DNA of 64,000 bases from Paraburkholderia aromaticivorans (GTDB lineage Bacteria > Pseudomonadota > Gammaproteobacteria > Burkholderiales > Burkholderiaceae), in contig NZ_CP051516.1 in assembly GCF_012689525.1 (NCBI RefSeq), forward strand, positions 2,790,001 to 2,854,000. Reading direction: 5' to 3'. Position numbers and translations under genes: made by a program. Within the stretch, counting starts at the first letter, position 1; every line of letters starts with the position of its first letter. The notes under the pieces are model-generated. The model saw nothing but the letters and a program-made list of their open reading frames with translations, ran no database searches and was not told the origin of the DNA. Below, one piece after another: positions 36,544 through 47,074 of the stretch.

Positions 36544-38847
36544 TCAGAATGCCGTCCCGATCTGGAACTGGAATTTCTGATACTGGTCGCCTTCGTGCTT
36601 CGTGAGCGGGAAGCCCAGGCTGAGCTTGAGCGGGCCAATCGGCGAGATCCACGCCAGACCCACACCGTAGCCGTAACGCAGGCCATTAGCGCCGATACTG
36701 TTGCCTTCCGTGCCCCAGACGTTACCGGCGTCGAGGAACGTGAAGACACGCAACGTGCGGTCGTAGCCCGTGCCCGGCAGCGGGAACGTCAATTCGATGT
36801 TACCCACCAGCAGCTTCGAGCCGCCGATCGGGTCGTTCGTCTTGGCGTCGCGCGGACCCAGCGAGCTCGGCTCGTAGCCCCGCACCGAACCGATACCGCC
36901 CGCATAGTAGTTCTTGAAAATCGGATAAGGCTTGCCGCCGAGACCGTTACCGTAACCGCCCTGGAAGTTGAAGCCCAGCACGAACCCACGCGAAAACGAA
37001 TAATAGTACTGCGCGTTGATGTCGGCCTTGTAGTACTGCGTGCCACCGATCGGCGTACCGTATTCGGCGTTCGCCTGCGTGAAGTAGCCACGGCTCGGTA
37101 CCAGCGCGCTGTCACGCGCGTCGCGCGACCAGCCCACGGTGATCGGCACGTTGTTCGACACGCGGCCGAACTCGTGCACGTAGTCGATGTAGCTCTGCGG
37201 CGTGTTCGCGTCGATGTCCAGCTGGTTCTGCTCGAGGCCGGCACCGAAGTACACCGTGTCGACTTCCGAGAACGGAATGCCGAACTTCAGGTCGCCACCG
37301 ATCGTGACGATCTTGAAGCTCGAATCCGTCGAGTAGTACAGCGGCTGATACGTACGGTAGTAGACGTCGGTAATGCGCTTGATGCCGTCGACCGTGAAGT
37401 ACGGGTCGACCTGCGTGACCGTCAACGTACGGTACGTCTTGGCGGTATTCACGTTCACCGAGAGACTCGTGCCCGAACCGAACACGTTGTCTTGCGACAC
37501 GCCGGCCGACAGCACCACCTTGTCAGTCGACGAGAAGCCCGCACCCAGCGTGATCGCGCCGGTCGGTTTTTCGGCCACCTTGACGTCGACATCGACCTGG
37601 TCCGGCGTGCCTTCGACGGGCACCGTGGTCACGTCGACATCCGTGAAGTAGCCGAGACGGTTGATCCGGTCTTTCGACAGCGCGAGGCGGTTCGAATCGA
37701 ACCACGAGCTTTCGAGCTGGCGCATTTCGCGGCGCACCACTTCGTCACGCGTACGCGTGTTGCCGACCACGTTGATGCGGCGCACGTAGACGCGACGGCT
37801 CGGGTCCACCTGCAGCGTCAGGTCGACCTTGTGATTGGCCTGATCGATCTGCGGCTGCGCATTGACGGTAGCGAACGCATAGCCGTACTCGCCCAGCTTG
37901 TCGACGATAGCCTTGGTGGTAGCTTGCAGCTTTTCAGCCGAGAAGCGGTCGCCCGGTTTGATCTTGATGAGCTTGGCCAGCTCCGGCTCGCGATCGAGCA
38001 GATTACCCGCCAGCTTGATATTCGAAATCGTGTACGGCTCGCCTTCGTGCAGCGTGACCGTCAGATACATGTCCTTCTTGTCCGGCGTGATCGACACCTG
38101 GGTCGACTCGATGTTGAACTCGAGATAGCCGCGATTCAGATAATACGAGCGGACGTTTTCGAGGTCGCCGGTGAGCTTGTCTTTCGCGTACAGGTCGTTC
38201 TTCGTGTACCACGAGAACCAGTTCGGCGTGGACAACTGCATTTCGTCGCGCAGCGTACCCGTGCTGAACACCTTGTTGCCGATGAAGTTGATCTGGCGGA
38301 TCTTCGCGCTCGGACCTTCGGCCACCGAGAACAGCACCGACACGCGATTGCGGTCGATCGGCGTGATCGTGGTGGTGACTTCAGCGGCGTAGTAGCCGCG
38401 CGTCAGATACTGACGCTTCAGTTCCTGCTCGGCCTTGTCGACCAACGCTTTGTCGTAGTAACGGCCTTGCGACAAACCCACGGCGCGCAGCGCCTTGGTC
38501 AGGTTTTCCTTGTCGAACTCATGAATGCCGGCGAAGTCGATCGTGCCGATGGCCGGACGTTCCAGCACCTGCACGATGACGACGTTACCTTCGGTCGCGA
38601 TCTTGACGTCGTTGAAGAAGCCCGTGGCATACAGGGCGCGAATGGCCTCCGATGCCTTGTCGTCGCTGAAAGTGTCGCCTTGCTTGATGGGCAGGTAGGC
38701 GAACACGGTACCAGGTTCGACGCGTTGCAATCCCTCGATCCGGATGTCTTGCACCACGAAGGGCGTCGTTGCGTGAGCAACCAGCCCATGCGCGGCGAAT
38801 GCCGCGGCTATAACCGTCTTTGGAACAAAGCGATGAGGTTTAAACAA
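36544..38847 (-). CDS. bamA: Outer membrane protein assembly factor BamA
   Basis: A 767-residue Omp85 protein. A signal sequence (VIAAAFAAHGLVAHA) precedes five POTRA domains (about residues 25-420, starting FVVQDIRIEGLQRVEPGTVF). The C-terminal 16-strand barrel includes the L6-type motif region SVRGYEPSSLGPRD and ends with a phenylalanine (FQFQIGTAF) as expected for a barrel terminus. It is the central component inserting beta-barrel proteins in the outer membrane. The conserved order rseP-bamA-skp-lpxD is kept. Confidence 0.97.
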   Translation of the reverse strand: MFKPHRFVPKTVIAAAFAAHGLVAHATTPFVVQDIRIEGLQRVEPGTVFAYLPIKQGDTFSDDKASEAIRALYATGFFNDVKIATEGNVVIVQVLERPAIGTIDFAGIHEFDKENLTKALRAVGLSQGRYYDKALVDKAEQELKRQYLTRGYYAAEVTTTITPIDRNRVSVLFSVAEGPSAKIRQINFIGNKVFSTGTLRDEMQLSTPNWFSWYTKNDLYAKDKLTGDLENVRSYYLNRGYLEFNIESTQVSITPDKKDMYLTVTLHEGEPYTISNIKLAGNLLDREPELAKLIKIKPGDRFSAEKLQATTKAIVDKLGEYGYAFATVNAQPQIDQANHKVDLTLQVDPSRRVYVRRINVVGNTRTRDEVVRREMRQLESSWFDSNRLALSKDRINRLGYFTDVDVTTVPVEGTPDQVDVDVKVAEKPTGAITLGAGFSSTDKVVLSAGVSQDNVFGSGTSLSVNVNTAKTYRTLTVTQVDPYFTVDGIKRITDVYYRTYQPLYYSTDSSFKIVTIGGDLKFGIPFSEVDTVYFGAGLEQNQLDIDANTPQSYIDYVHEFGRVSNNVPITVGWSRDARDSALVPSRGYFTQANAEYGTPIGGTQYYKADINAQYYYSFSRGFVLGFNFQGGYGNGLGGKPYPIFKNYYAGGIGSVRGYEPSSLGPRDAKTNDPIGGSKLLVGNIELTFPLPGTGYDRTLRVFTFLDAGNVWGTEGNSIGANGLRYGYGVGLAWISPIGPLKLSLGFPLTKHEGDQYQKFQFQIGTAF

Positions 38848-38914
38848 CGTGCTTCCCCAGTGTGTATAGCTGCATCAGGTCGGGCGGTCGCCATCGTGAA
38901 CGCCGCCGAACACT

Positions 38915-40300
38915 TTAAAAATGGATTAAACGAGCCAGATCGTTGAACAGCGCGATCGCCGACAATGCGACGATGCAGGCGAGACCCGCCCTCTGAAAAA
39001 CGAGTTGCCAGCGATCGGAGACAACTTTACCGGTCACAGCTTCAACCAAATAATATAACAGATGACCCCCGTCCAATACCGGAATTGGTAACAGGTTCAG
39101 TACGCCAAGGCTAATACTGACAAGGGCCAGGAACGACAGGAATGCAGAAGGACCTAGACGTGCGCTCTTTCCTGCGTAATCGGCGATCGTCACCGGACCG
39201 GAAAGATTTTTCAGCGACGCCTCGCCGACCACCATCCTGCCGAACATGCGCACCGAGTAAACCGCGAGATCCCACGTGCGGCGCGCACCCAACTGCAGGC
39301 TTTCAACCGGACCGTAATGCACGTCGATCGACGGCACTTGCGTGGCCAGTTCCGCGCCGATGCGGCCGATCTGCTGCCCCGTTGTTTCATCGCGCTGTGC
39401 CTGCGGCACGATGTTCACTTCTTCGAGCTTGCCCGCCGCCTTACCGCCGCGCTCGACCTGCAGCGTCACCGCTTTGCCGGCGTGCGATTTTACATAAGCG
39501 ATGAAGGCCGTGGCGTTATCAGTCGGAATACCGTCGACGGCACGCAGACGATCACCCGCGATCAGCCCTGCCTTTTGCGCCGCGCTGCCCGGCTGCACAC
39601 CCGCGACCGTCAGCTTGCCACCGCCCGGTTCGAAACCGAGATGCGACATGAAATCATCGTCGACGTCCTTCTCGCTGAGGCCGCGCAGATCGAGCTGAAA
39701 ATCCGACGTACCGTGCGCATCTTTCGCACTCAGCACGACGCGCTTGTGATCGAATGCCGCACCCAGCAACTTCCAACGCAGGTCCGACCATGAGCGCACC
39801 GGCTCGGATTCGCCAGCGTTCTCGGCACGCACGGCAACAATCGTTTCACCGCCGTCGAAACCGGCAACAGCCGCAGGCGTATTCGGCGCGGGCGCCGCGA
39901 CCACCGCTGCCGGCTCCGTCACGCCGGAGGCGAAGACGAGCGCGAACAGCACGATGGCCAACAGGAAATTCGCGACCGGACCGGCCGCGACAATCGCAAA
40001 ACGGCGCCACACCGACTGCCGGTTGAACGCATGCGGCAATGCTTCGGCGGGGATCGGCTCAGCGCCCGTTTCGCGCTCGTCGAGCATCTTCACGTAGCCG
40101 CCGAGCGGCAGCGCGGCAATGATCCATTCGGTGCCCGTCTTCGGACTCACCCACTGGAACAGCGGCTTGCCGAAGCCGATCGAAAAACGCAGCACCTTGA
40201 CGCCGCACAGACGCGCCACGCTGTAATGCCCATATTCGTGGACGACCACAAGTACGCCAATCGCGACCGCGAAGGCGAGCAGTTCGATCAGCAGGTTCAT
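38915..40300 (-). CDS. rseP: RIP metalloprotease RseP
   Basis: A 461-residue site-2 protease started at ATG 40300 (MNLLIELLAFAVAIGVLVVVHEYGHY). The zinc motif HEYGH is near residue 22 in the first membrane helix, and the third ligand is in NLLPIPVLDGGHLLYYLVE near the C-terminus. Two periplasmic PDZ domains lie between, one with AQKAGLIAGDRLRAVDGIP. RseP cleaves anti-sigma factor RseA-type proteins within the membrane in the envelope stress response, and it clears signal peptides. It is located between dxr and bamA. Confidence 0.95.
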   Translation of the reverse strand: MNLLIELLAFAVAIGVLVVVHEYGHYSVARLCGVKVLRFSIGFGKPLFQWVSPKTGTEWIIAALPLGGYVKMLDERETGAEPIPAEALPHAFNRQSVWRRFAIVAAGPVANFLLAIVLFALVFASGVTEPAAVVAAPAPNTPAAVAGFDGGETIVAVRAENAGESEPVRSWSDLRWKLLGAAFDHKRVVLSAKDAHGTSDFQLDLRGLSEKDVDDDFMSHLGFEPGGGKLTVAGVQPGSAAQKAGLIAGDRLRAVDGIPTDNATAFIAYVKSHAGKAVTLQVERGGKAAGKLEEVNIVPQAQRDETTGQQIGRIGAELATQVPSIDVHYGPVESLQLGARRTWDLAVYSVRMFGRMVVGEASLKNLSGPVTIADYAGKSARLGPSAFLSFLALVSISLGVLNLLPIPVLDGGHLLYYLVEAVTGKVVSDRWQLVFQRAGLACIVALSAIALFNDLARLIHF

Positions 40301-40307
40301 GTGCGCC

Positions 40308-41513
40308 TCACTGGACGGCGCGTTCCGTGCGACGGGCGCCGTCGGGCAGACGCGCGATGAATTCGGCAGCGGCGCGACGCGCTGCGGCATCCGCTTCGAT
40401 CACGTCTTCGAGCGCGTGCGCGCTGCGGTTCGGCAACGCGTTGAGCACCGCATCGACCACCTTGGCAATCGTCATGAAACCGATCTGGCGCGCAAGGAAC
40501 GCTTCAACCGCAATTTCGTTCGCGGCGTTCAGCGCCGCGCTTGCCAGGCCACCCTCGGCCAGCGCCTTCACGGCAAGTGCGAGACACGGAAAGCGCGTGT
40601 AATCCGGCTTTTCGAACGAGAGCGAGGCGACCTGCAGCAGATCGAGTTGCGCCACGCCCGAATCGACGCGATCCGGAAACGCCAGCGCGTGCGCGATCGG
40701 CGTGCGCATGTCGGGATTGCCGAGTTGTGCGAGCACCGAACCGTCGGCGTAGGACACCATCGAGTGGATCACGCTTTGCGGGTGAATCAGCACCTCGATG
40801 CGCTCGCCCGGCAGACCGAACAGCCAGTGCGCCTCAATCACTTCGAGACCCTTGTTCATCATGGTGGCCGAGTCGACCGAAATCTTGCGGCCCATGACCC
40901 AGTTCGGATGCTTACAGGCTTCTTCCGGCGTGACGTCGACGAGCGTGGCCGGTTCGCGGGTGCGGAACGGGCCGCCCGACGCGGTCAGAATAATCTTGGA
41001 GACGCCGCCGTGCAGCTCGGCTTCGCGCGGCAGGCATTGGAAAATCGCGTTGTGTTCGCTGTCGACCGGCAGGAGCACGGCGCCGTTGTCGCGCACCGCG
41101 TCCATGAAGATCGCGCCGGACATGACCAGCGCTTCCTTGTTGGCGAGCAGGATACGCTTGCCGGCGCGCGCGGCGGCGAGGCTCGGCGCAAGGCCGGCCG
41201 CGCCGACGATCGCCGCCACCACCGTATCGCAGCCGGCGCTCTTCGACACGTCGACGAGCGCCTGCGGTCCATACGTGACCTCGGTCTTGCAACCCGCCTC
41301 GCGCAATTTCGCCGCGACGCTTGCGGCCGTGCCGGCGTCGCCGACCACCGCGACTTCAGGTTGAAAGCGCAGGCATTGCTCGACGAGCTTGTCGCCGTTG
41401 CGATGCGCGCTCAACGCATAAATCGAAAAACGCTCGGGATGACGCGCGACGACGTCGAGCGTGCTGTCTCCAATCGAGCCCGTGGAACCGAGCAATGTCA
41501 GACGTTTTTGCAT
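40308..41513 (-). CDS. dxr: 1-deoxy-D-xylulose 5-phosphate reductoisomerase
   Basis: A 401-residue DXR started at ATG 41513 ([22 protein letters not shown]); the longer frame adds a cysteine-rich segment unlike the family. The NADPH loop GSTGSIG, the [12 protein letters not shown] segment, the substrate/metal region [11 protein letters not shown], and the flexible-loop region [22 protein letters not shown] are all visible. It forms MEP from DXP in the non-mevalonate isoprenoid pathway. UppS, two genes upstream, uses the isoprenoid products. Confidence 0.96.
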   Translation of the reverse strand: MQKRLTLLGSTGSIGDSTLDVVARHPERFSIYALSAHRNGDKLVEQCLRFQPEVAVVGDAGTAASVAAKLREAGCKTEVTYGPQALVDVSKSAGCDTVVAAIVGAAGLAPSLAAARAGKRILLANKEALVMSGAIFMDAVRDNGAVLLPVDSEHNAIFQCLPREAELHGGVSKIILTASGGPFRTREPATLVDVTPEEACKHPNWVMGRKISVDSATMMNKGLEVIEAHWLFGLPGERIEVLIHPQSVIHSMVSYADGSVLAQLGNPDMRTPIAHALAFPDRVDSGVAQLDLLQVASLSFEKPDYTRFPCLALAVKALAEGGLASAALNAANEIAVEAFLARQIGFMTIAKVVDAVLNALPNRSAHALEDVIEADAAARRAAAEFIARLPDGARRTERAVQ

Positions 41514-41523
41514 ATCTCTTTCT

Positions 41524-42345
41524 CTAGCCGAGCAGCAGCATGGCAAGCGGCAGCACCGGCAACAAGGCATCGATGCGATCGAGCACGCCGCCGTGCCCCG
41601 GCAACAGGCCGCTTGAATCTTTCACACCGGCCTGGCGTTTCATCATCGATTCGAACAGGTCGCCCACCACGCTGAATGCCACCAGCAAGGTCAGCGCGAG
41701 CAGCGTACGCACGGCGCCCCAATGCGCCAGCAGCGCAGAATACAGGGTCGGCTCGAACGCATGCAAAAAGACCGCCGCCGCCGCGACGATCATCACCACC
41801 AGCCAGCCGCCGATCGCGCCCTCCCAAGTCTTACCCGGACTGATGGCAGGCGCCAGCTTGTGCTTTCCGAACGCTTTTCCGGAGAAGTATGCGCCGATAT
41901 CGGCCACCCATACCAATAGCAGCAGCGACAGCACGAACGGCACACCCTGCATGCGCGCGGCGACGAGAGCATGCCAGCACGCGACGAATACCACAATGCC
42001 GGCAAGAAACAGGAAGGGACGCCAGGCACCCTGCGCGAGCGTGGGCTTGCGCAGCAGCACGAACGGACCGGCGATCACCCAGAAAATAGCGGCTGCCTGG
42101 AAGAGCGGCCTGGCCTGCTCGATACCGGCGCCGAGCCGCGTGCTTGCGACCAGCGCCACCGCCGCCACCAGCGCGTAAATCACGGGGCCCGCGCCGCCCA
42201 GCTTGAGCAGGCGCGCCCACTCCCATGCGGCGAACACGACGACAAAAGCGATCAGCGCGCCGAACGCGCCCACCGGCGCGAACAACGTGACCGGCAGGAA
42301 CACTGCCAGCAGGATGATCGCCGTGATGACACGGGTTTTTAGCAT
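41524..42345 (-). CDS. cdsA: Phosphatidate cytidylyltransferase
   Basis: A 273-residue membrane enzyme with about eight hydrophobic segments. The CDP-diglyceride synthetase signature is present near the C-terminus: [21 protein letters not shown] followed by [13 protein letters not shown]. It converts phosphatidic acid and CTP to CDP-diacylglycerol, the precursor of all phospholipids. The gene overlaps uppS by seven bases and is ten bases from dxr, so it belongs to a tightly packed operon. Confidence 0.95.
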   Translation of the reverse strand: MLKTRVITAIILLAVFLPVTLFAPVGAFGALIAFVVVFAAWEWARLLKLGGAGPVIYALVAAVALVASTRLGAGIEQARPLFQAAAIFWVIAGPFVLLRKPTLAQGAWRPFLFLAGIVVFVACWHALVAARMQGVPFVLSLLLLVWVADIGAYFSGKAFGKHKLAPAISPGKTWEGAIGGWLVVMIVAAAAVFLHAFEPTLYSALLAHWGAVRTLLALTLLVAFSVVGDLFESMMKRQAGVKDSSGLLPGHGGVLDRIDALLPVLPLAMLLLG

Positions 42346-43121
42346 GGAAGCGAATCGACGTTTTGCGATTGCGGCTCGAGTTGAGCACTGGTGCGGCCAA
42401 AGCGGCGTTCACGCTCCGCGTACGAAGCGATGGCGTGGCCGAGCGCGTCGGCGTCGAAATCCGGCCAGAACGTGTCGGTAAAGTAGAACTCGGTGTACGC
42501 GAGCTGCCACAGCAGGAAGTTGCTGACGCGACGCTCGCCGCCGGTGCGGATGAAGAGGTCCGGCTCCGGCGCATAAGCCATGGAGAGGTGCTCGGCGAAC
42601 GAGTCCTCGGTCACCTCGACCGCCTTACCCGCCAGCGCCGACTGTTCGGCGAGCTTGCGGGTGGCCTGCATGATGTCCCAGCGGCCGCCGTAGTTCGCGG
42701 CGATCGTCAGCGTAAGACGGGTATTGCGCGTGGTTTTGGTCTCCGCGCGCCTGATCAGGTCGCGGATGCGCGTATCGAAGCGGGATAGATCTCCCACCAC
42801 GCGCAAACGGATGCCGTTCGCATGCAGCTTGCCGATCTCGCGCTCCAGCGCGGTCACAAACAGGCGCATCAGGAACGACACTTCGTCGTTCGGACGGCGC
42901 CAGTTTTCCGAGCTGAAAGCGAACAGCGTCAGATATTCGACACCCTGACGGGCGCAGGCCTCGACGGCCGCGCGCACCGCGTCGACGCCGCGCGTATGGC
43001 CCGCCACGCGCGGCAAGCGCCGCTGGGTGGCCCAACGGCCGTTGCCGTCCATGATGATCGCGATATGTCGCGGCACCGCGGCGACATCAGGCACGCGCAC
43101 GGTTGAACTGGTGTAGGTCAT
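42339..43121 (-). CDS. uppS: Isoprenyl (undecaprenyl) pyrophosphate synthase
   Basis: A 260-residue cis-prenyltransferase. The catalytic aspartate lies in [13 protein letters not shown], followed by [27 protein letters not shown] and the C-terminal [26 protein letters not shown] region. It condenses isopentenyl units into C55-PP, the lipid carrier for peptidoglycan and O-antigen. The start [17 protein letters not shown] is a normal short leader. It lies between frr and cdsA in the conserved order. Confidence 0.96.
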   Translation of the reverse strand: MTYTSSTVRVPDVAAVPRHIAIIMDGNGRWATQRRLPRVAGHTRGVDAVRAAVEACARQGVEYLTLFAFSSENWRRPNDEVSFLMRLFVTALEREIGKLHANGIRLRVVGDLSRFDTRIRDLIRRAETKTTRNTRLTLTIAANYGGRWDIMQATRKLAEQSALAGKAVEVTEDSFAEHLSMAYAPEPDLFIRTGGERRVSNFLLWQLAYTEFYFTDTFWPDFDADALGHAIASYAERERRFGRTSAQLEPQSQNVDSLPC

Positions 43122-43186
43122 GGCCGTCGGGACAGTGACTGCAAAATAAAGAAGTAAAAATCGTGAAAGTGCTGAAGCGACCGGCC

Positions 43187-43747
43187 TCAGACCGTCATGA
43201 TCTCGGCTTCTTTCGTCACGACGAGCTTGTCGATTTCGGTGACGAACTTGTCCGTCAGCTTCTGAACGTCGTCACCTGCACGACGCTCGTCGTCTTCCGA
43301 AATTTCCTTATCTTTCACGAGCTTTTTCAACTGCTCGTTGGCGTCGCGACGCAGGTTGCGCACCGCCACCTTGGCCGTTTCCGCTTCGCTCTTGACCACC
43401 TTGGTCAGTTCGCGGCGGCGTTCTTCGGTGAGCGCGGGCATCGGCACGCGGATCACGTCGCCTTGCGTGGCCGGGTTCAGACCGAGGTCCGACTCGCGGA
43501 TCGCCTTTTCGACGACCTGCACCATCTTCTTTTCCCACGGCTGCACGCCGATCGTGCGTGCGTCGATCAGCGTCAGGTTCGCGACTTGCGAAATCGGCAC
43601 CGGCGAACCGTAGTAGTCGCACTGGATGTGATCGAGCAGGCCCGTATGCGCACGGCCCGTGCGGATCTTCGACAGGTCGTTCTTGAACGCGTCGATGGAG
43701 CGCTGCATCTTTTGTTCAGCGCCCTTCCTGATATCAGCCACAGACAT
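43187..43747 (-). CDS. frr: Ribosome recycling factor
   Basis: A 186-residue RRF of standard length. It opens [22 protein letters not shown] and contains [32 protein letters not shown] and the three-helix bundle segments with [27 protein letters not shown]. With EF-G it splits post-termination ribosomes. It lies about 100 bp after pyrH and 65 bp before uppS. Confidence 0.97.
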   Translation of the reverse strand: MSVADIRKGAEQKMQRSIDAFKNDLSKIRTGRAHTGLLDHIQCDYYGSPVPISQVANLTLIDARTIGVQPWEKKMVQVVEKAIRESDLGLNPATQGDVIRVPMPALTEERRRELTKVVKSEAETAKVAVRNLRRDANEQLKKLVKDKEISEDDERRAGDDVQKLTDKFVTEIDKLVVTKEAEIMTV

Positions 43748-43848
43748 TTTTAAACCTCCGAACCTTCAAAACGGTGCGAGCCGGCCAGCACGCGCAAGAT
43801 GCGGCGGCCCCGGGCTCGCGCTAAAGCCCACGTTATGTGAACGAGAGT

Positions 43849-44562
43849 TTACACGTGGACGAGGGTACCCTCGTCGTCGCCTTGTACGATGCGCTTAAGT
43901 GCGCCCGGTTTGACGATCGAAAACACCCGGATCGGCAGTTTCTGGTCGCGGCACAGCGCGAACGCCGTGGCGTCCATCACCTGCAGATTGCGGCCGATCG
44001 CCTCGTCGAAGCTGATCGTGGTGTAACGCGTCGCGCTCGGGTCTTTCTTCGGGTCGGCGGAATAAACGCCGTCTACCTTGGTTGCTTTCAGCACGACTTC
44101 CGCGCCGATTTCCGAGCCGCGCAAGGCGGCGGCCGTGTCGGTCGTAAAGAACGGGTTGCCGGTGCCGGCCGCGAAAATCACGACTTTGCCTTCTTCGAGC
44201 TGGCGAATCGCGCGGGGCCGGATGTACGGCTCGACCACCTGGTCCATGCGCAGCGCCGATTGCACGCGCGCCTCGATGCCGGCGTGGCGCATGGCATCCT
44301 GCAGCGCCAGCGCGTTCATCATGGTGGCCAGCATGCCCATGTAGTCGGCCGTGGCGCGATCCATACCCGCCGCGCCGCCCGCGACGCCGCGGAAAATATT
44401 GCCGCCGCCGATCACCACGGCCAACTGCGTTCCGAGACGGACCACTTCGGCCACGTCCGCCACCATTCGTTCGATGGTCGCGCGATTGATGCCAAAGGCA
44501 TCGTCGCCCATCAGAGCTTCACCGGAGAGTTTGAGCAGGACGCGTTTATAGGCAGTGGGCAT
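43849..44562 (-). CDS. pyrH: UMP kinase
   Basis: A 237-residue bacterial UMP kinase (amino acid kinase fold) started at ATG 44562 ([20 protein letters not shown]); the 43 upstream residues of the open frame do not resemble the family. Other motifs are [29 protein letters not shown], and the uracil/phosphate region [19 protein letters not shown]. It phosphorylates UMP to UDP. The gene lies between tsf and frr as in most proteobacteria. Confidence 0.96.
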   Translation of the reverse strand: MPTAYKRVLLKLSGEALMGDDAFGINRATIERMVADVAEVVRLGTQLAVVIGGGNIFRGVAGGAAGMDRATADYMGMLATMMNALALQDAMRHAGIEARVQSALRMDQVVEPYIRPRAIRQLEEGKVVIFAAGTGNPFFTTDTAAALRGSEIGAEVVLKATKVDGVYSADPKKDPSATRYTTISFDEAIGRNLQVMDATAFALCRDQKLPIRVFSIVKPGALKRIVQGDDEGTLVHV

Positions 44563-44780
44563 AGGGGTATCCAGATCGCGCAGAACAGGCAACAACAAGG
44601 GACTAATGTAGGGGTGAAATGCTGATTCGGGCAAGCGTCGCCAAATTGACGAACCCTGGAGTTCGCCGGCGGCGTGCGCCACGAGGGTCAACCCGCGCGC
44701 AGCCTTGCGGCGCTGCCGACCGCGGCAAAGTCTTGCTCCGCCGCGGGTCCAACGATATTGCAGTGAAGCTTACGTGATGC

Positions 44781-45662
44781 TTATTGTTGCTTTGCAGCAG
44801 CGACTTGAGCGGCCACTTCAGCTGCGAAGTCGTCCTGCTTCTTCTCAATGCCTTCGCCGACCACGAACAGCGCGAACTTCTGCACGCTCGAGTTGCCAGC
44901 CTTCAGCATCTGTTCGATCGTCTGCTTGTCGTTCTTAACGAACGTCTGGTTCAGCAGCGACACTTCCTTCAGGTACTTCTGCACGCTGCCGTCGACCATC
45001 TTGGCGACGATTTCAGCCGGCTTGCCCGATTCCGCAGCCTTCTGTTCAGCAATGCTGCGTTCCTTGGCGATCAGATCCGCCGGCACGTCGTCCGACGACA
45101 GCGAAACCGGCTTCATCGCGGCGATGTGCATTGCGACGTCCTTGCCGACCTGCTCGTCCGCGCCGGTGTACTCGACCAGCACGCCGATACGCGTGCCGTG
45201 CAGGTACGCTGCCAGCTTGTTGACCGTGTCGAAACGCACGAAACGGCGGATCGACAGGTTTTCACCGATCTTGCCGACCAGTGCCAAACGCACTGCGTCG
45301 ACCGTCGAGCCTTCCAGCGGCAGTGCCGCCAGCGCCGCGACGTCAGCCGGGTTTTGCGTGGCGACCAGTTCAGCGACCTTCTTCGAGAAACCCAGGAAGT
45401 CGTCGTTCTTCGAAACGAAGTCGGTTTCGCAGTTCAGTTCGACCAGCGAACCCGCGTTGCCGCCGATGAACGATGCAACCACGCCTTCAGCCGTCACGCG
45501 CGACGCTGCCTTGCTGGCCTTGTTGCCCAGCTTCACGCGCAGCAGCTCTTCAGCGCGCGCCATGTCGCCGTCGGCTTCCGTCAGCGCCTTCTTGCATTCC
45601 ATCATCGGCGCGTCGGTCTTTGCGCGCAGTTCTGCAACCATGCTTGCGGTAATTGCCGCCAT
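44781..45662 (-). CDS. tsf: Elongation factor Ts
   Basis: A 293-residue EF-Ts. ATG 45662 is six bases after the end of AAGGAG; an immediately preceding ATG at 45665 is also possible. The UBA-like N-terminus [30 protein letters not shown] is followed by [16 protein letters not shown] in the core that contacts EF-Tu. It exchanges GDP on EF-Tu. It follows rpsB after about 200 bp that include a strong terminator hairpin. Confidence 0.97.
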   Translation of the reverse strand: MAAITASMVAELRAKTDAPMMECKKALTEADGDMARAEELLRVKLGNKASKAASRVTAEGVVASFIGGNAGSLVELNCETDFVSKNDDFLGFSKKVAELVATQNPADVAALAALPLEGSTVDAVRLALVGKIGENLSIRRFVRFDTVNKLAAYLHGTRIGVLVEYTGADEQVGKDVAMHIAAMKPVSLSSDDVPADLIAKERSIAEQKAAESGKPAEIVAKMVDGSVQKYLKEVSLLNQTFVKNDKQTIEQMLKAGNSSVQKFALFVVGEGIEKKQDDFAAEVAAQVAAAKQQ

Positions 45663-45816
45663 CATTTGCTCCTTGAGTTCCGTCTGTCACACGCCGCCCG
45701 GACTTCGATGCCGGCGGCAAGAATTCGTTTCAGCGTTCCGCGTACTTTTTTACGCACCACGCTTTGAGCACTACCTCGGACACCGCCGGCAGCGCCCCAC
45801 TACAATGTCGCGGCCT

Positions 45817-45850
45817 AAAAAAAGGGGGCCTGTAGAAAGCCCCCTTTTTT
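45817..45850 (-). terminator. Intrinsic terminator between rpsB and tsf
   Basis: The stem GGGGGC / GCCCCC with a 9-base loop is flanked by a run of A on one side and T on the other, so it can act in either orientation. On the transcribed minus strand it is followed by TTTTTTT. It lies 19 bases after the rpsB stop. Confidence 0.88.
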
Positions 45851-45868
45851 GCCGGACACGGGGCAGCT

Positions 45869-46621
45869 TTACGCTTCCGGGTTGACCTCGACGAACTCGT
45901 CGCCGTCGCCACCACGTGCAGCTTGCACCACTTCGTTGACCGCGCTCGCACGGCCTTCGACGATCGCGTCAGCCACGCCAGCCGTGTACAGAGCGACAGC
46001 CTTCGATGCGTCGTCGTTACCCGGGATCACGTAGTCGATGCCTTCCGGCGAGTGGTTCGTGTCGACCACGGCGATGACCGGAATGCCGAGCTTGTTGGCT
46101 TCGGTCACGGCAATCTTGTGGTAGCCGACGTCGACCACGAAAATCGCGTCCGGAATGCCGCCCATGTCTTTCACGCCGCCGATCGACTTGACCAGCTTGG
46201 CCATTTCGCGTTCGAACAGGAGCGCTTCCTTCTTGCTCATGCGTTCGGTTTCGCCTGCTTCCAGCGCTGCTTCCATGTCCTTCAGGCGCTTGATCGAGAC
46301 CTTCAGCGTCTTGAAGTTGGTCAGCATGCCGCCGAGCCAGCGTGCGTTGACGAACGGCATGCCAGCGCGTTGCGCTTCTTCAGCGATCGTGTCGCGCGAC
46401 TGACGCTTCGTGCCGACGAACAGGATGGTGCCGCGATTCGCTGCCAGTTGACGCGCGTACTTCAGCGCGTCGTTGTACATCGGCAGCGTCTTTTCGAGGT
46501 TGATAATGTGAATCTTGTTGCGATGACCGAAAATGAAGGGGGCCATCTTCGGGTTCCAGAAGCGCGTTTGGTGACCGAAGTGGACACCGGCTTCCAGCAT
46601 TTGACGCATGGTAACTGCCAT
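45869..46621 (-). CDS. rpsB: 30S ribosomal protein S2
   Basis: A 250-residue S2. It starts [26 protein letters not shown] and contains [22 protein letters not shown], the family signature [30 protein letters not shown], and an acidic end ([16 protein letters not shown]). It is the first gene of the rpsB-tsf-pyrH-frr series. A good promoter lies about 250 bp upstream, leaving a leader long enough for S2-type autoregulation (known in other proteobacteria; not demonstrable here). Confidence 0.97.
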   Translation of the reverse strand: MAVTMRQMLEAGVHFGHQTRFWNPKMAPFIFGHRNKIHIINLEKTLPMYNDALKYARQLAANRGTILFVGTKRQSRDTIAEEAQRAGMPFVNARWLGGMLTNFKTLKVSIKRLKDMEAALEAGETERMSKKEALLFEREMAKLVKSIGGVKDMGGIPDAIFVVDVGYHKIAVTEANKLGIPVIAVVDTNHSPEGIDYVIPGNDDASKAVALYTAGVADAIVEGRASAVNEVVQAARGGDGDEFVEVNPEA

Positions 46622-47074
46622 GAAAATCTCCGCGAGGGTTGGGTCTTAAGCCGGCTGCCGTATCGGCCGCGTTGCCATCTTTTTTTGGCTGAACGCGGTG
46701 GACACCCTGGGTGCGCCGGCTTGCGAGTCTGCTGCCTTTTGTTGCCTTTTATGCTTCCGCTTTCGCTTCCGCATTACCTCATAGCGCAGGCAACCGGCGT
46801 TATGAGAAGCCGTTCCTGCCGCTTTTTTGTCCGCATGGACGAATAAAGTAAGACAGAGATCGACTCAGCCAAAGATTATAGCACGCGACTATTGCACGAC
46901 TCAACCTGCCCGGTAGCCCTGTGCATGGCCGCCGGGTTGCACCCGCGCGAACGCCGGCCACCTTGAACGCGCCTGCCTGGGGGTCTATGAAAGCCGCCGG
47001 CCCGGTCGCAAAAGCCTGCGGCGGCCGGAATATGGTGCGATAATCCTGCAATAATCGCATTTCAGGCCCGACTC
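46622..47074. other. Divergent intergenic region rpsB / map
   Basis: About 450 bases. It contains the rpsB promoter (46875-46904), an rpsB leader of roughly 240 bases, and the start region of map, where an extended -10-like TGCGATAAT (47036-47044) is visible. I could not confidently fold the leader or find a terminator in it. No small gene is supported. Confidence 0.6.
46875..46904 (-). promoter_or_regulatory. Sigma70-type promoter upstream of rpsB
   Basis: On the minus strand, TTGAGT (46899-46904) and TATAAT (46875-46880) are separated by 18 bases. The -10 is perfect and the -35 matches TTGACA at four of six positions. It is oriented toward rpsB. Confidence 0.75.
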
